Counted from the first letter of the stretch, positions 12,267-27,400 are shown. The stretch is 64,000 nt of DNA from Stratiolaelaps scimitus (GCA_019614645.1 JABWDB010000011.1:4761501-4825500), one strand, 5' to 3'. The notes: generated by a model not told the origin, from the sequence alone. Made by a program: numbers and translations.

Positions 12267-15200
12267 CAGCGGACGCTCCCAGAAGCGTTTCGAAATGTAG
12301 TACATTTCTAAACACGTCTAAACCGGCGTCTGTCGAAAATCGAACTCGGGACCCCCTCGCTGACAGATGGATTCGCTCTTTTTTGGCTGTTCGTCGGGAA
12401 TCGTGGGGTAAAACAGGCCTGGTTAGTCGACGCATCCATTCCGGCGACGTCATGCCTCATCACCACGTCGTGACGACCGATGACAACGGACACACGACGC
12501 TTCAGTGATTACTCGAAGGACATCACCGGCCACCATGGTACAACGAAGCTCAGTGGAGTGTACACGTGTAAAGTAAACCTTAACCCCAGACCGACAGCGG
12601 CCTGGGGATGGCGTGTTACACATGATATAATCTTGTGACAATCGACAGCTGTGTGCCTCTTGGCTGCCCACCAATGGCTCAATCACCTTCGTAGGTCTAT
12701 GCGAGTGCTTTAGGTTCGTGAGGTGGACCGCTCAGCCACCCGTGTGATCTCCCGTGGATCTATGGGTGTTACGAGGAGATCCAATCGAGGTGGGATCTAA
12801 GCCACATATAGCAATGGGCTCGTACGCAGGTCTGGAAGGGAGGGTCTGCCCCTGAATCTTGATGTGCTGTTAACATCTTAGCCTGCGTCGACAAGACAGG
12901 ATTCAATCAAGTATGCCCTTACCCCGAGGAATGTATAAACAATAGATGTGAATCTACGGGGCTCGAACCTGTGGTACCTACGTTTTGATATAATGTAAGA
13001 ATATATGACATAAGAATATGCGGGATCAGTACCAGAGGGCAACAGGACAGCGAAATCATAGGGATTCAAATCGATCAGGTTCGATTTAGGTTAGATTGGA
13101 AAAGTCGCAGTGTAGTGCCAGGTGGCGTCCGGGGTGGAGCATATTGAGACAGTAATGAAGAGACACTTGAGCATGATGAGGTTTGTTAGCATACAAGTCA
13201 AGTAGTTCCTAACTATGACCGATGCAAGAACACCTCCAGGATCGAAAAGCAAAGGTATATATATACCTACCTTCCTTTGCTATGTATATTTGTATATATA
13301 TATATACAAACACGCATTTTATTCAAAGGGCCATGTCACATCACGTGGCATGGGCCTCTCCCCCCATATGTCTATTTGCAAAATGCACGGACTCCTTCTC
13401 CGAATACGAAATGTACGGGTATCCGTTAGAAGAACCTTTGGGACCCTTAGCTAATATTCAAGCATATCACTTCTGCAACGAGAATAGAAACGTACACATA
13501 GATATATCGGCCTGTTTTTTTCAACTTGCAGTATTCTACAATAAAATATTATAGAAATGCATGCGTTCCTTGTATGTTGTCACATATTCCTCTTGTCTTG
13601 TTGAGACTTTGTGCTCTGGCCAACATCAACGATAGTGTGTACGAACAGCGAGACAGGAAGACTAAAGCCATTGACACCCATCACATCTTGCTCGGAGGGT
13701 CGCGACCTGCAGATTTGACTTTAGCAAAAATCAAATCAAGTCAGAACGTCACAGAGGCCGGTTGCACTTTCCGTCTCGACGGCCGAGAAGTACTCGTCCC
13801 TGCAGGGTCTAAGGATGGCCATCGAAGGAAAGGCAGACCGGGTAGTGGCCACGCTTCGGGTCCGATAGGGCTTGCCAGAGGAAAGAATACAGGAACAGCG
13901 CAGTGGCTTGCTGTCCACGCCTTCGGGGGTTGCAGGACTTCGACATGGGCATGCACATTAGCTGAGCCAGGGGTTTGAGTGGAGGCTTAGTGTTCGTACA
14001 GTTGTGGTGAGAGAGCGGTGTGGCACTAGCCGCGTCCTGTGCAGGGAAGTGCTTACTTAACGTGGTCTATCGAAGGGTGTATCAATATGGCACAATATGG
14101 CAGATGTGGTGACGGCCACGGTAACGACAAACGGACATTTCGGGGTTGAAGGAGGAAGTTGGGCGTAGAGGCACGGGTTGGAGTGTACAGCTGTGGGTTA
14201 GGGTGTACACACGAGACTGGGGTGTGTGAGACAGGGGCCGGTTGGTCGTCTGCCACCTCTGTGGCTGCTGACATACTAGTGACGTTATCACATTGATTGT
14301 GGACGGAGCCCCGCTCGCCCCGGAGACGTCCCCCCGAACGCGTCCCCACCTTACCTCAGATAGGAGCTCCCTGAAGTCTCCCACTTCGCTGTGGGGACAC
14401 CCGCCTCAGACACAACGCTGTGCTAGCGATATGGACCCGCTGTCTATAGGGACATCGCCAAGCCGATAGAGGAGTGGCAATGCGACGGATCACGGCGGCT
14501 AGCAGTCGTATTGGCGCTTGAGTAAACGCAAAGAGGCCAAACGGGGTGGGCGCAGATCCTCCAGCGACATAGTGTCGGCATCGACTCGACGGCCAGGCGG
14601 CTAGATCACATCGCGTCAGAGCACAACCCCCTGATTAACTCGAGAGTGTCCCAAGCGATTGAAGCACATCTTGAGTTGGGGGCAAAGGATGATGGCCAAG
14701 GGGGCTCGATGAGGTGTGGGGATCTAAAGTATTCCCAATGTTTCATCATTATGACGCCGCAACTCCCACCGTGTATATTGCTGTGTGGTCTAAGGGCAAG
14801 CTGAGGCGTTATGCTGTAGAGTATATGCGCGTTCCGCTTGATGACTACGACAGAAGGCTTAGGAGCTAGCTGTGCTTATCTACACGAAGGGAACTTACTT
14901 ACAATTAGAGGCGGGTTATACTCCATATGGCGAAGGGAGAAAGCCACTATTTAGTTGAGGGAACAAGAACGACAAGGTATAGGGCGAGCTTCAGTGTAGC
15001 AATCTTCTGGAGATACATATAGGTGTTTGCGGTATACGCTGCATATCATTTGAACATTACCTTTGCTGACAAGATGTATCCCTGATATAATCAACCACCG
15101 TTGCAATCAACGGTTTTGCTAGATAGGTACTGAGGCGTGTGGTTACTGGAGAGTGCCCGAGTCTTGCTGGGATTTCACCTTGGAAAGATCGATCCGTGGT

Positions 15201-15631
15201 CTGACAACCCTCTCCTCCATGTTATCCTGTCGTTTGCGCGAGCTCTTCCTTCGTTGTCAATGGAACTAGCAATGTCCACCTCGAGAAATTCAGTTTGAGG
15301 CAACAAAATTAGTAGCACGCCGCCTTTATTCAACGTAAGCGCACCGGTGATTGTCGCTCTGCTTCTCCGTTACGACGTTCCGCATAATGTCGTTGTTTAC
15401 GTTGCTGACGACTACCTTGTCTAGAATGAGCATTTTTTCAGTCGCCCCATCTGCATGAGGGTAGAAAGAAATTACCTACCACACCTAATGGTCAACGATT
15501 GTAGTCCTTTGACGGGGTCGAGTGGATAGAAAAGTAATGAACATGACATTCGACCAGTTGACATCGTAACGCCTTCGTGTTTCGCTCAAGGTCGAGGCAG
15601 GTTAAACTTTAATAACACGAGGACCCTTAAA

Positions 15632-15735
15632 AGCCGCAGGTTCGAGTCCCGCGACCTGCTGACACATAAGAGAACTTCCTTGAACACAAAAACTGCATTT
15701 CCTTTCATAAACCAATAAAACCTTCACTTTTACCA
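15632..15735 (+). mobile_element. SINE-A copy, plus orientation
   Basis: B-box 'gccgcaggttcgagtcccg', then 'acataagagaacttccttga' and the tail 'cataaccaataaaacc'-like. It is the clearest plus-strand copy and shows that the family inserts in both orientations. Confidence 0.62.
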
Positions 15736-17101
15736 TTGACTACGGCTTTTTGTCCCTTTTCGACAGACAAGCCTCTCATATTCACTCGAAACAACTTGCA
15801 CTCAACCTCGTATCACATTCGCTGGTGCGAATCCGTACCCAAGCGATTATAACGCCAATATAATGCTTTCCCCAAAAAATGCTAGTCACGCACTCCCCAT
15901 TCCGCCGGCACCACAATCCAATCGGGTACGCATCCTGTCAGGGCGTGGCTGCTGTCAACAGAACGAGGCAATGCGGTGCCGAATGAGAGGTTTGTCCCGG
16001 ACAGGTATGTAGATCTGTGTCACGATCGGTGCACCGGATTATGTCTATATATATATATATATAGATATATATATGTACATGCGGCAGATATCTCGGTGTG
16101 CGTCGGTGTCACACCGCGTAAACAGAACACAAAGTGATGAGCGGCGAACAGAAGATAGGTAGGTGGGACAGAGTCGACTGTCCAGTTGCTTCCCGAGGCT
16201 TGCGGGAGGCGCTGGACGAGCGAGGCCTTCGCACGAGCGACGAGTCATGATTTGCCGTGCAGGCGTTCGCGCGGCGCTAGCCAGACCCGCGGACGTCCCC
16301 GCATGGGCAGGGGCGTACCGCACCCCCGCTGGTGCAGTGGATTGGAGGCAAAGATTGCGTCGACCGCTGCTTGGCGGCAGGAGAGGCCTGAGGCAAAAGG
16401 TAGAACGGTGCTATGATATTGTATTGTACATGGCAAGGGGGGTGCGCGTCTCTGACTTCCTGACCAACTGACAGCAGATGAGTGACAGCGACGCGCCCTG
16501 CGGCACGACCCATCATTGGTACGAGGCTTGTGAGAGCGGGAATGCGCCGGGCGTGTGAGCTGGGCCGGGGGTGTCCATGGGCATGGAAACAGACAGATCT
16601 CCGTCCGGCGGCGAGAGATACCTGACTCAAGAACTGAGCCGCTCATGCGGGGGCATGCAGCCTAGCCCCCCCCCCCCCCCAATGGGCGTTCAGCCCACGA
16701 AGCTCAATGGCAACGTTTTGCCAGCAGTGGGAGTGAATGTTTGGGGCTGAAACGCCCGCAGTACTTCTTGTATGCGTTGCGATATCTGTATGTTGGCAGG
16801 GGGAAGTGAGAGATGTATGCGGGTTTTGGCCGAACTAGCTACGTTGGCCGGTTATAGCTGTGGTGGTGGTGGTCATTCATGCCGCTTGGAGACACCCTGT
16901 GGACTCACGGCTGGCTGCGGAGTGATACGTGTAGTGGGTGGGTGGGCAAATGCAGGAGAAAGTGGTCAGCGAGGAGATCCTCTGTTGGGGCGTCTCTCAC
17001 TGGCGGGAGGCGATCCCTATCGGCCGGACTGTAGTAGACAGTTGCTGTCTCATCAATGAGAGCAAAACGCGGGTAACGGATGTAAGCTTCACACTGATCA
17101 A

Positions 17102-17106
<5 letters not shown>

Positions 17107-17150
<44 letters not shown>

Positions 17151-17151
17151 C
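17107..17151. repeat. (TA)n microsatellite
   Basis: About 45 bp with one TG interruption. Confidence 0.95.
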
Positions 17152-18256
17152 CTACAACGAATTAACGAGATTGCGAGTGCTGGCGAGGGGACCGCTCTGG
17201 CGTGTGCCGCCACACGATCCTATGAAAAGCGTTTCGCGTAGTCCGTTGGTGATAGCGACCAGGGCTGCCGAGCCACTGATGTTCTTGTGTACACCGGCCA
17301 ACACAACACGTACTTGTGCTTGGCCCACTTATACATACGGATAGAGAGTCACGCCGAACGCTTCGGATGTGTTGCCGGTGGGGAGCACGGTTAGTGCTCG
17401 AAGAGTGCAGCGAGATCTCGTTGCCCATGCTGAAGGTGTTCGTATTGAAGCAATATCGTGTTGTCGGGCGAAATACATAGGGTACAGAAGTTGCATGAAT
17501 TAATTCAGGATGGGTGGAGATTGGAAACATAATATCGACAAATATGTATTACTTGCTTACTTATGATACAATTATGAGAGGACAATTGAAACGCAAAATC
17601 ATGTAGTAGTAGAAATCCTTGACACGAAAGCGGCGATGCAGTTTCTAGATGGGGATGATATATATTTTGGTATAGCGGGGCATTAATCTAATGTGAAAAT
17701 AAATTGCGGAATGGTTAGGGAAATATTTAACTTTTTACGGAACAGGGATCCCAACGCTCAGTGGGCCCCATAGCGACAGCGTGATAGAGGGCAAATGAAC
17801 GAAATGAGAGTTGCGCCCTATGAGGCATGGCGAGCGAGGCCGGGCAAGTGGGGAAAAGGCCAACATCATTGCGAGCACGATGACCCAATGTGTGGTGCAG
17901 AGGACCTCCAAAAAATCGATACGGCAAGGCCAACAGCCGGACACGCATTGGGATGACGGCGGTCGACGTTGGGGCCATCACAGATGTCGGGGAAGAGGCG
18001 GATGGAAATACCCGACGGAACTTGTGGGGTATACGATAGTAACAGGAATGACGAACAGCTGCAGAAAATATCAGAAAATTAGTGCACACGAAGTGGGGCC
18101 CGAAGGGGAGCAGGGCGAAGGTAGAATCTTTGGAGTTCTTTATCATCTTTCTTTATCTGAAGATTCTCGCCAGGTACGAGGAAGGATGAGCATAAGCAAA
18201 GGTGGGCATGACAGGTCCTCTCATGGTAATACCTAAAAGGTTAAGAGCTGAGGCCT

Positions 18257-18301
18257 GTCAGATAGGGGAACAGCTGAGGCTCAGCTCGAAAAACAATTAT
18301 T
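18257..18301 (+). repeat. Repeat C, copy 1
   Basis: About 45 bp starting 'ggcctgtcagataggggaac' and ending 'cagctcgaaaaacaattat', almost identical to the copy at 53751. Family unknown. Confidence 0.75.
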
Positions 18302-20399
18302 TAGATGGGAAGGCACCATCCAAAACAATAGGTACATGCGGATTGTGGAGTGCGAAAACAACCGTGGACGAATCGACACGATGCAGCCTGAGAAGCTCGA
18401 GCTAGAAACATCTAGTCGAACTCGAGAAAATCGCCAGGAACTAACTACTCCAAGTGGATAGGCACCAGTATAAGAATCGGGCAAGAAATTGGTGGGGTTG
18501 GCGTCCTCATGCGAGCTATGGGGGGAAGAAGCGCCGGAACAGCGAGTTGAGACCCCGATGCAGATCTCACTGGAAGCATAGACGGGAATAATAAGCATGT
18601 GATATTGTATAATATAATATAATGAACACCCTAATGATCGAAAATAGAAATCATGCAGTGGTCGCCAACTTCATTGGAGTCAGCCACACGTATTGTTACG
18701 AATTAGGGCCCGGTAAACAACTGCTCGAGAATGATTGGGCTGCTAAGGACGGCCCGTTGACGACTTCAATACTTCATATGGAAAGAAAATGCATTTTCTC
18801 CCAATTTGGCAATATGTCAAACTTAACCAGTGCACGTCCACCTTATCTCACCTTTACCTAGTCGCGTTAGCCTTTAACATTACGTTATATTGCTATAACA
18901 AGAATAATTCAAACAATACGTTGCGTCGCATATATTAGATGTTCCTTACGGTCCAGATAGGCATAGTATAATACATTTGACGTGCGATTCGACCTTCCCC
19001 GTCAGTCAACAGGGGCGCATGTATTCGCAACTGGTTTGGCTTAGAGCACTACGGCGGACCAACCGAATCGCCTCCGTTTCATAGACGATTACACTAAGAG
19101 CTTTTCGGGCTGACTTTTAGCCAACATTCGATTATTCGACAGTAGCGCTACTGACGATTACTAACACGACTACAATCACTACTACCTTTGCTAATAATTC
19201 TGCCCCAGCCGCAGTCGCCGAAACTGCGGGTCTTGAAAATCGTTTCATAACGCACTCATCGTGAGACACCAGAGTCGGCACCGGTAAGCAATTAGGCGGT
19301 GATTACGCAAGTTTCGAATTCGAATGAATGAGGCAGAGGGAGAGCGGGAGCTGACGTAAATGGAGAAATCGGACGCAAAGACTCTCCTGATCCAGCTCGG
19401 GAAAGAAGTGTCTGCGAGGGTAATTTTTACAGGTGGCAAATGTCGGCAGGAGGTTGCGCTGACAGCAGAGCGAAGCACCTCTCGTATGACGCCGCAGCTT
19501 TAAGGTGGACTCAGGCGAATCAGGTGGATCTCCTTCACTAGCAAACTCGTCCCTTCCTTCCCCCCTCGACCCTAACTCGCTACTACACAGGGGAACACCT
19601 TGTGACCCGACACCGGTCCCTGATCAGGTCGAACTCGTACGAGCTGAGAGACGCCCACCCGTTCGTCTCTTTCGCATCGATTCGGAGGGTTTGTAATAAC
19701 TATGACGTCAGGCTATACAGGGCCACCAGTGGCCATCGCGTCCCCACTGCTTTCGAGAGCCTCCAGCCAGCACTGTCACTGCCTCGGAGTCCCTGTGAAT
19801 CTTCCCTGGGGCATCAGCCGCTCTCCGAACGGCTATCGAATATTTGCTGCAATGCTTGCAGTTGCATCCGCATAGTTTATTGGTAAGCAGTGCCTCAGTT
19901 TCAGCGGCCACTTTTGCTGGCCATCGTAGCCGCTCCTCTGCCTGTGACCGAAGGGTACGGCAGACTCCGCGTCCATGCGTAGTGGCGTTCCCGCTCGTCG
20001 CTTGTCACCGCGTGGCAACAACATTGCTCCTTGCACTCTTGTGACCCCCATAGGCTCATGGTTTCCACTTCAGCCTAGCTGTTCCCTTCCTTCTTCACTG
20101 TACTCTCTCGGTTCCTCCTGCGCAGTGGGGCCGGCTGCGTCGATGACGTCGTCCGCGTCCCTGTGCGGCTTTTCCGTTTTAATCCAGATTAAACTTCGCC
20201 CCCCCCCCCCCGCAGAGCGCCTTGCTAGTCGCAAATTCTCCTGCAAAAGCAAAGGGGCTCGCCCCTCTGGAGCATTTACCCCCGGCTCCCCGAGCTCATC
20301 CCCTTGTCCATCCATGCGATTTTCTCCCTACGGTTTCGTCCTACCTGCGCGTGAATTCCCTAAGAGTTCGCAAGGCCTCGAGGTGTCGACAAGCGCGGA

Positions 20400-20720
20400 T
20401 AACCCACGGCGGCTTTCGGCGTCGGTTTTCCTGCCGAGGACTGCTAGCCTCGGTCTGTGCCGGCGTCGATAGACCCCTTGCGTAACCCCCTACGAACCAA
20501 CATAGTGTAGAAAAGCACAGGCCCAACGAGGTGCAACGAAGTTCGGCGTCGGGGTCCTGGTGCGGCGTGATTTTGTTCTGCGGGTCCTCTCTGCCGCCGT
20601 CGCCCATCAAGCCCCCCACAGTCGTTGCGGTCCCACCGCCTCCTCGCGCTTTCGCGCCGGTGAGGTTAGACGAAATTGAATTACCCATCGAGTCCCACGC
20701 AGATGGAGGTTCCAACATGC
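20400..20720 (-). CDS. Possible N-terminal exon with MGN start (tentative)
   Basis: Minus-strand frame in a GC-rich island. An internal Met gives MGNSISSNLTGAKARGGGG, the kind of Met-Gly-Asn start that can be N-myristoylated, followed by a hydrophilic Gly/Asp-rich stretch. A possible donor ('ggttc|gtaggg') lies near 20500. The opposite strand is equally open here, so this may be composition alone. Confidence 0.2.
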
Positions 20721-23700
20721 CCACGACACAATCGGGGGGGGGGGCGCGCCATGCTTCCAGCACTGTAACTGCAGACCGCGCCCTTGCTGTTCTCGTGGTG
20801 GTTCTGTGCCGCCGGATAGCGTTCCGCTCCCTGCTGAAAAGCGCCGACGAGCGGCGTCGCACCGGCGTGGGCTGGCCGAGGTGAGAACTGAGAGACGACA
20901 GCTACGAGTATTCCGACACCACAGCCCTCATAACTTGCTCATCCGAGCTCAGCGTGCTTGGCGGAAATATGACGGCTGGTGCTTACGGCGGCTTGTCTCT
21001 CCTTCAGTATAAATACATTCGGGCTCGGCGGATGTTAGGTTATCGCAGCTGCAGGGTGCTCTGCGCACTCTGCTGAGCCGATGTCGCAGGAGGGGGAGTC
21101 GCGACCCCGTAGGCGTAACAGCCATGCTCGATGCCCATTTCGATGTCCTTTACACGAGGATCCGTTTCCGCTAGTGGAGGAGGTGGGTGGAGCTGTCCTG
21201 GCTTGCCAGCACCATTGACGTAGCGAGATTCGAAACAGAGCGCCAACAGCGGGTTATTTTGCTCATTGGTATCCGAGAAAATGACTCATATCAGCAAATA
21301 GCGCGGATTAATTTTGTGTGCTTTTTGCTACGCGTTTTCAAGGCGTACAAATGTAGGGCACACGCGAGCTTGCTTTCGTTTTCATGGGACAATTTCGAGG
21401 TGAAAATAATTGTGATGTTCTACTATAGCTGCTGTGGCTCGTAATATTTGGCACTCTATCATCACTATTAGGTTGTCTATGGTATTGTTGTAACGTGGAC
21501 CGGTAATAGTCGGTATGTCGATTCTTAGTTGCTTTATGCAAGGCTGATCTAATTGATAATAAGATAACTACATATATATATAGACACAGGACATTTTGCA
21601 TTTTTACATATATATTATATTCTAAAGACATTTGGCTGTACTATTGGTGTGATTTTGAAACTGGGCAAAATAAAGAAAGATTAACCAGCACTAATTACTA
21701 AGTGGGCGCTCTCGCCCCGTCTGTTCACCGGATTCGTGTATTTCAGGGTGACGTAACAGATTTCATAGGCAGCGAGAGCAACCGAGGTGGGGGTCGCCCG
21801 CCACTACGTTTTAGGTACAGATCCTCTTCAGGAAACATTGCCGTTGATATTTTGGGCTTGACGTAGCTCTGCAACAGCATACGCACTGTACGCATGAATC
21901 TTCAATACCCCACACCTCGACTCTATATCTCTGCACCTCGAGGTTTGATGCTGGGAAAAACGTATGGACTGTCCAGTTACCTCTGCATGGCAAGCTCGTC
22001 CTCGGTGAACGTTGTCATACGCAATTTGCGGGCCCTAGCTACGCTCTACGACTACTTCCGTGCTTTCGGCTCTCACATCTCGCCTGGATCTCCAACGGGG
22101 AACGAGATCCTCGAACCTCCTGCGCCAACGCCTATTTCGTCTTTGGCCGCGACGTCTACGACACCACTGCGTATCATGGATAAACACTGCACATGCTATC
22201 TGGGAGCATGCGAAAACGACAACATTAGCACGTGCACGCTACAGCCCTACGAGACGATGAGCATCCCGCCGTTCTGCGTACCGGCGAGCCCATTCATTGT
22301 GACGCTAAAGAGCGCCACCACACGGGAATTCGCCTAACCCATCACTCATGACGCCGCAGCTTGCCATTTCATCCCACCCGCCTCCTTGGAAGCTTGGTGA
22401 AAAATCAGCTGTTCTTGGCCGTGATTATCATTGTCATTGGCTACGAAGACATCATTTGTGTTGTCCCCGTATCTTGAGCCAATGACGGGAGACAAAAGAT
22501 GAAGGCGAACTACGCTGCCCTGCTACTTGGCGTTTCCGTGTACCCGCCTATCTCGGCATAGGTACACTTGCACGTTTAGCGCTGGCTCGTCTACCGGAGC
22601 TGTGCACGACGGCCGCATTTCTGCTGCATTCATTCATGGTGAGGGTGGTGCACGCATTACGTGTGCGTCCCACGCCATGCAAAACGAGCGCGACAAAGGA
22701 CAAAGCGTGCGAGCCGACTCAAACAGAGGCGTCAAAGGGGTAAAAAGGACCTCGGCCTGAAGAACCTCGGTAGCGAGAGAGAAGAACGGGTGAACGCAGT
22801 AATTGGCGGCTTGACGCGTTCCCTACCAAGGGGTACTTAAGGTAGGCGGGACAGGCCTGTTTCGAGAGACCGGAACCGCGACACGATATTCCATTCTACT
22901 GTGCGCGGTACGGGGTGGGGGGGGGGTGGTGGGGTTAAAACAGCGCAGTAGGAACACGGGGGCGTAGGCAGGACGGCGAGGCTGATGGGGATTTCACGGC
23001 ACTCGGCACTCGAAACGCGAGCAAAGCAAGCATCGTTGGGTGCTCACGCGAGACAGGTCCGCTCGAGTTGGGGGCTCTTTTCAGTGGGCGGAAGACGAGT
23101 ACTGCCAGCCGAAACATCACCACCACCTACCGTTGCGTAGTTACACCTCGCGGACGCTCTGGCCGCTTTTCATCTGCTTCGGCAAAGCCGCGTATAAAAC
23201 AACCTACTCCCTACAGAAGAATGTGTGGGCACAGGTGAATGTGTGCGGCTCAAGCTGTTACTCAAGTAAAGCAGAAAGGCGAAGGGAGCGAGATGGGCAT
23301 GGGGGACAATGTGCACGATAGCCTGTACGGGGTCGGCGTCGGCGGTGCGGGAATGCGAATGGAGAGGACAAAAGAGCAAGCGCGTTCAGGAAGAAAGATC
23401 TCGTTCGCGCTAGTTTTGCCCAATGGGTGTAGGCAAAAATGACGATCTTCAGACAGGACCCGTGCTAAGATGGAGGGGCGCCCATCTGATAGGGGCGCGC
23501 TGTAGATTCTCGCGAGACGTGGATTGCGCTCGTGCGCTCGAACCACCACTGGCCGAATTTCGTAGAAAATAGGATATGTGGTGCAGAAACGAGCTGGGCA
23601 GACGTAGGCGTACGACAGGTTGCCAAACGACAGCGGTACAAGCGGTACCGAGTGGAAAGTGTGGCCCACCAATCGCGATAGGGTTGAATGAATGTGGGTC

Positions 23701-24399
23701 TGCCACCACTGGGAGCGATGGCTCGTATGTATGAATGAATGAATCAAGTTCTATGTAGGAAAACGTAAGCGGAAACGTCTGATATCAAGGGGTCAAACAA
23801 AAGAGCTCGTTGGAGCTCCGACTGTTACGATAAGAGCGGCGGTGGTGGCGAGCGAGACAGCGGAAACAGCCGACAAGAAGAGGACATGAATATTTTGTTT
23901 TAATAGAGACGTAGCCGTACGCTCACTTTCGGCGAAACTGTGAGCTGAGCTAGTTTGCAGTTGTGGTGTCAACCAGACTCTTCAATAACCAAGTGGTAAC
24001 TTTTCTTGAGATACTAATAATTGGCCTAGAAGTATATATATGTATATAGTATATATATGTATATTTTTATTATATATCGTCGTAACTTGTATGTAACCCG
24101 TCCCCAATAAGGCTCTGACAAATAAGAAAACAGACATTAACGAAACTCGCGTACATGCTGACAACCCTTAACAGACTTAGTTGCATTTTGATTTTGCGCG
24201 AAATAAAAACACAACACCAACGTCATCTAATTATAACAAGGTGAGACTGGTTATTCATAGTCCATGGATGTTCCGCAGCTTGCCAAACGGTGACTGCGCT
24301 AAATACTTGTGTTGTTATCAACATCTCCTGACCGTGTGTTATAAGTCAGATTATCCTGACCTTGTTTTATATACACCTTTTACTCAAATTTTTTTTTGC

Positions 24400-24445
24400 G
24401 AGAACTTAAGCATTGTGAAACTGCAGTTCCGAAAATAAACCACTA
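24400..24445 (+). mobile_element. SINE-A fragment just downstream of receptor gene 1
   Basis: Contains 'gagaacttaagcattgtgaa' followed by 'actgcagttccgaaaataaa'. It lies about 30 bp beyond the gene 1 stop, on the opposite strand. Confidence 0.5.
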
Positions 24446-24474
24446 ATGAAGTGAGATGAAATGTGTGACGGACA

Positions 24475-27400
24475 TCATTTCGATGGTTGCTTTTCGCCGC
24501 GTCTACGGTTAGCGGCAATGAGCAGATTGAAATTGGTCAGTTCTCCCAGCAGAGCGACAATGGCGCACGCAAGCCCAATCGCCCAAAGTGTGAAGCTGCC
24601 GAGCAGATCGCTCAGTGAGAGGTTGCTCGTTGTCTCCTCTTCTTGACGAAGACAGTTGTTCGCCTTACGAAGAACCCAATACAGTGATTGCTCCATTAGA
24701 TAGCTTTCCATGGAAGCGCGCACCCTGCCAGAGACAAACATGAGAAGTTGATTAGGCAGTTCGTCTCCACTCGTTATCATCCGTAATCATGCACAAAGTG
24801 GCTAGGAACGAAGTCGTGCAAACGCGTCCATATCAGCAGCCTTTCCATGGTGTGGAGTTCGACCTTTTGCTGAGTCTCGACCTTGTGGGCCTCTAAATGC
24901 GGAAGGACGAAGTGGAATTGTAACGAACGTAAAGGTGTCGTGTAGGTTTCAGGCAAAGGCAAACCGATTCATTGGGGTTTTGCATTGGAAGAGATCTCGA
25001 GGTCTGCTTCCCTTCTCCACCGAGCATGCGTTCATCGTTGTGTGCTCTGCGGAGGACAATTCGAACTACATCTATTGATGAATAATCATATTACTGACAG
25101 GCTGTAAGTGCGTGACCGCATCGATTCGCATGGTCCCCAAATTGTTTTACCGGCGGTTGACCGATTCACGAAAAGTTATGGCTATTTGGAGTATAGTGAA
25201 ATTGACGCACCAACGCGTATTCTTTTGCCCAAAGTCGCTGTGCAAACGCGCCTATCCCGGAGTTTCACTTAATCTCTGAACGTGTGTGCAGTGCGCTTTG
25301 AAAGCCCTTCTCAAACCTTCTCCATGGCTTTTTCCTCCTGTGTGTAACACGTTCCCCAGCTCGGGTTCAGCCACTTGTTCCCTGGAGAAATTCATTGAGG
25401 TGTGAGGCTTAGACAAAAGCAACAGCACAATGGAATTGATACAATGGAATGGGCCGATGAGGTGCTGGTGGCTGCGTGGCAGTTGACGCAGAACGGCACC
25501 GGAAGCGCTACTCGACCCACAGTGGTGTGAGCTCTGGCACCCCTCAGATTCAACGGTGAGGGCGCAGAAGCCTCATCTCCTGAATGGGCTGAATACGCGA
25601 GTGAGGTCGGCGTGTTACCATAACGAGGGGCAGCGGATAGAGGCATCGCACATGCAGCCGATGCTTGATGAGGTTCAAACATCTCTCTAGTAGCGAGGAA
25701 CAATTCAGGAACTTAGCTACGGGCCAATATTTTACGGGACACTTTAGCAGAGCGCTGAGTTTTTTCGAACCATGGCCCAGTATAACTACGGCAACATTAT
25801 ATATGACCTCTGTGTACAGGGGTCAAGATCAAGCTTGACACAAGGAATTACTCAAAGATGTCGAGCGATCGACTGAATTCAACGTATATTTGTACAGTAA
25901 ATTGTAGAAAAGATTACACTCACCCCCGGGTGATCAGCCGACGGGTTTTGTCCGGTAGAGTTCGGCTAGTGAAGATATTGCTGACCAGAGTACCAAACCT
26001 GTCCTTGAGATACCACCAGTCAACAGCGCAGGTAAGCAACGTCGGAAACTCAAAACTGTTAGAACAATTAGCTCGGAATACTTCGAGAGGCTAGCACGGC
26101 GCCAACGTAGACCCTAAACGTATTACCGGCCCAAAACACGGTCTGGTGGTATGATGCGAATCATGATATTTAATACATGCAAATTATGACATTACCCTCG
26201 GTCGTCCGCGCGTTCACGGCCTTAAACATGCTCCGTTCGTCTTAGCTAATATATTTCTAGATGGGCAGACCATAGTTTTTTTCATAGTTTCGTCTTGTTT
26301 TTTACCTTCGTTGTCCGTAACAGCGGACATCCTCCCCGTCGATGATGTTGAAGTTTCTCGATCATGTTCATAAACATTAGGTCGCTTCCGAATATAACGC
26401 GCTGTTTCTGCTCGACCTCTTCGAGCACAGGATAGAAGCTTGGTGGGACAGCAAACGAGCCCGTAATTGGGATATGCTGACGATTGAGCTGTCGGAAGAG
26501 GTTCGATTTCGCATGCTATGTTGCCGAACGGAGTTGAACGGAACAACGATCGGATAGTTAGACTCGATATCATATGAGATCCAGGAAGTTGTTGGACTAA
26601 GACGGTGCCATATGGCACACCATAGAACATAGGACTAACCGATGAGAAGAACTGTGAATGTGGTTCTCGACGGCTACTCATCTACTTAGTAGATTTACAT
26701 GGCAATTAGACATTTTTCATTCGCAATTAGACACTCCCATCCTATTGTGCCGTTTTAGAGAGAATTCGTTTTTTTTTTGTTAATCTATATACGATAAATA
26801 TGGTGCAATTTTATTGTATTGTTACTAACTCTAAAATGGTCTGTTAAAATATATAGATTTCGGACCATATCCCCGTGGTTAACAGCACAGCCGGTTGACG
26901 GGCTGTAGCTAAGAACGTACCGTGAACATAAAGCTGAGGATGGACCTGCTTTCGCCGTAGATGCGGACCTTCTTAAAGCGAAGGACGTCCTGTAGAGTTC
27001 GGATGTGGTCTTCTTCGTCGCGTACGGCCATGCTCGAGGTTAGTTCTCCACTGAAGACCACCATCAGCTGCATAGGGATCGCAAACAGGAAGAAAAGGAG
27101 CGCCATTTGCAGCCAATTTTCCTGGCGATGCATTGGCTCTACGGGGAAGGGTTTGCGCGGACGAGAGAGCAAAGAGTGAACACAAGATCAGCTACACAGT
27201 AATATACTGCTTTTGCAAAAGGAGAATTAGAAAGTACAACTTAAAGGTCTTCTATCGGTTCATTAAAGGATCGGTCGTTTGACAATGTTTAAATTTACCT
27301 ATATGTCCCCACCATGTCGCGGGACAACTCAGACATGCGGCAACAAGGCCTTCGAAACCCTTTAAGAAGAATATAAGGAACATATGGAGGGAACATACGA

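Larger units (their letters stand above)
12267..24474. other. Gene-poor stretch
   Basis: Apart from the tentative item near 20.4-20.7 kb, SINE-A at 15632, repeat C at 18257, and C-rich runs near 16666 and 20200, I see no gene. The 21.9-22.3 kb open frame has no motif I recognise. Confidence 0.45.

Noticed and set aside
15370..15422. Plus-strand 'VVVYVADDYLV' resembling the catalytic YxDD box of reverse transcriptases
   Set aside because: A stop follows at once, the spacing is off by a residue, and no neighbouring RT motifs are visible in any frame. Too short to call a retroelement.
24777..24962. Minus-strand open frame in the last intron of receptor gene 1
   Set aside because: No counterpart in gene 2, and the flanking exons already join in phase without it.
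26214..26681. 155-codon minus-strand open frame
   Set aside because: It overlaps the S2 exon of receptor gene 1 in the wrong frame. The homologous frame is 26515-26306.
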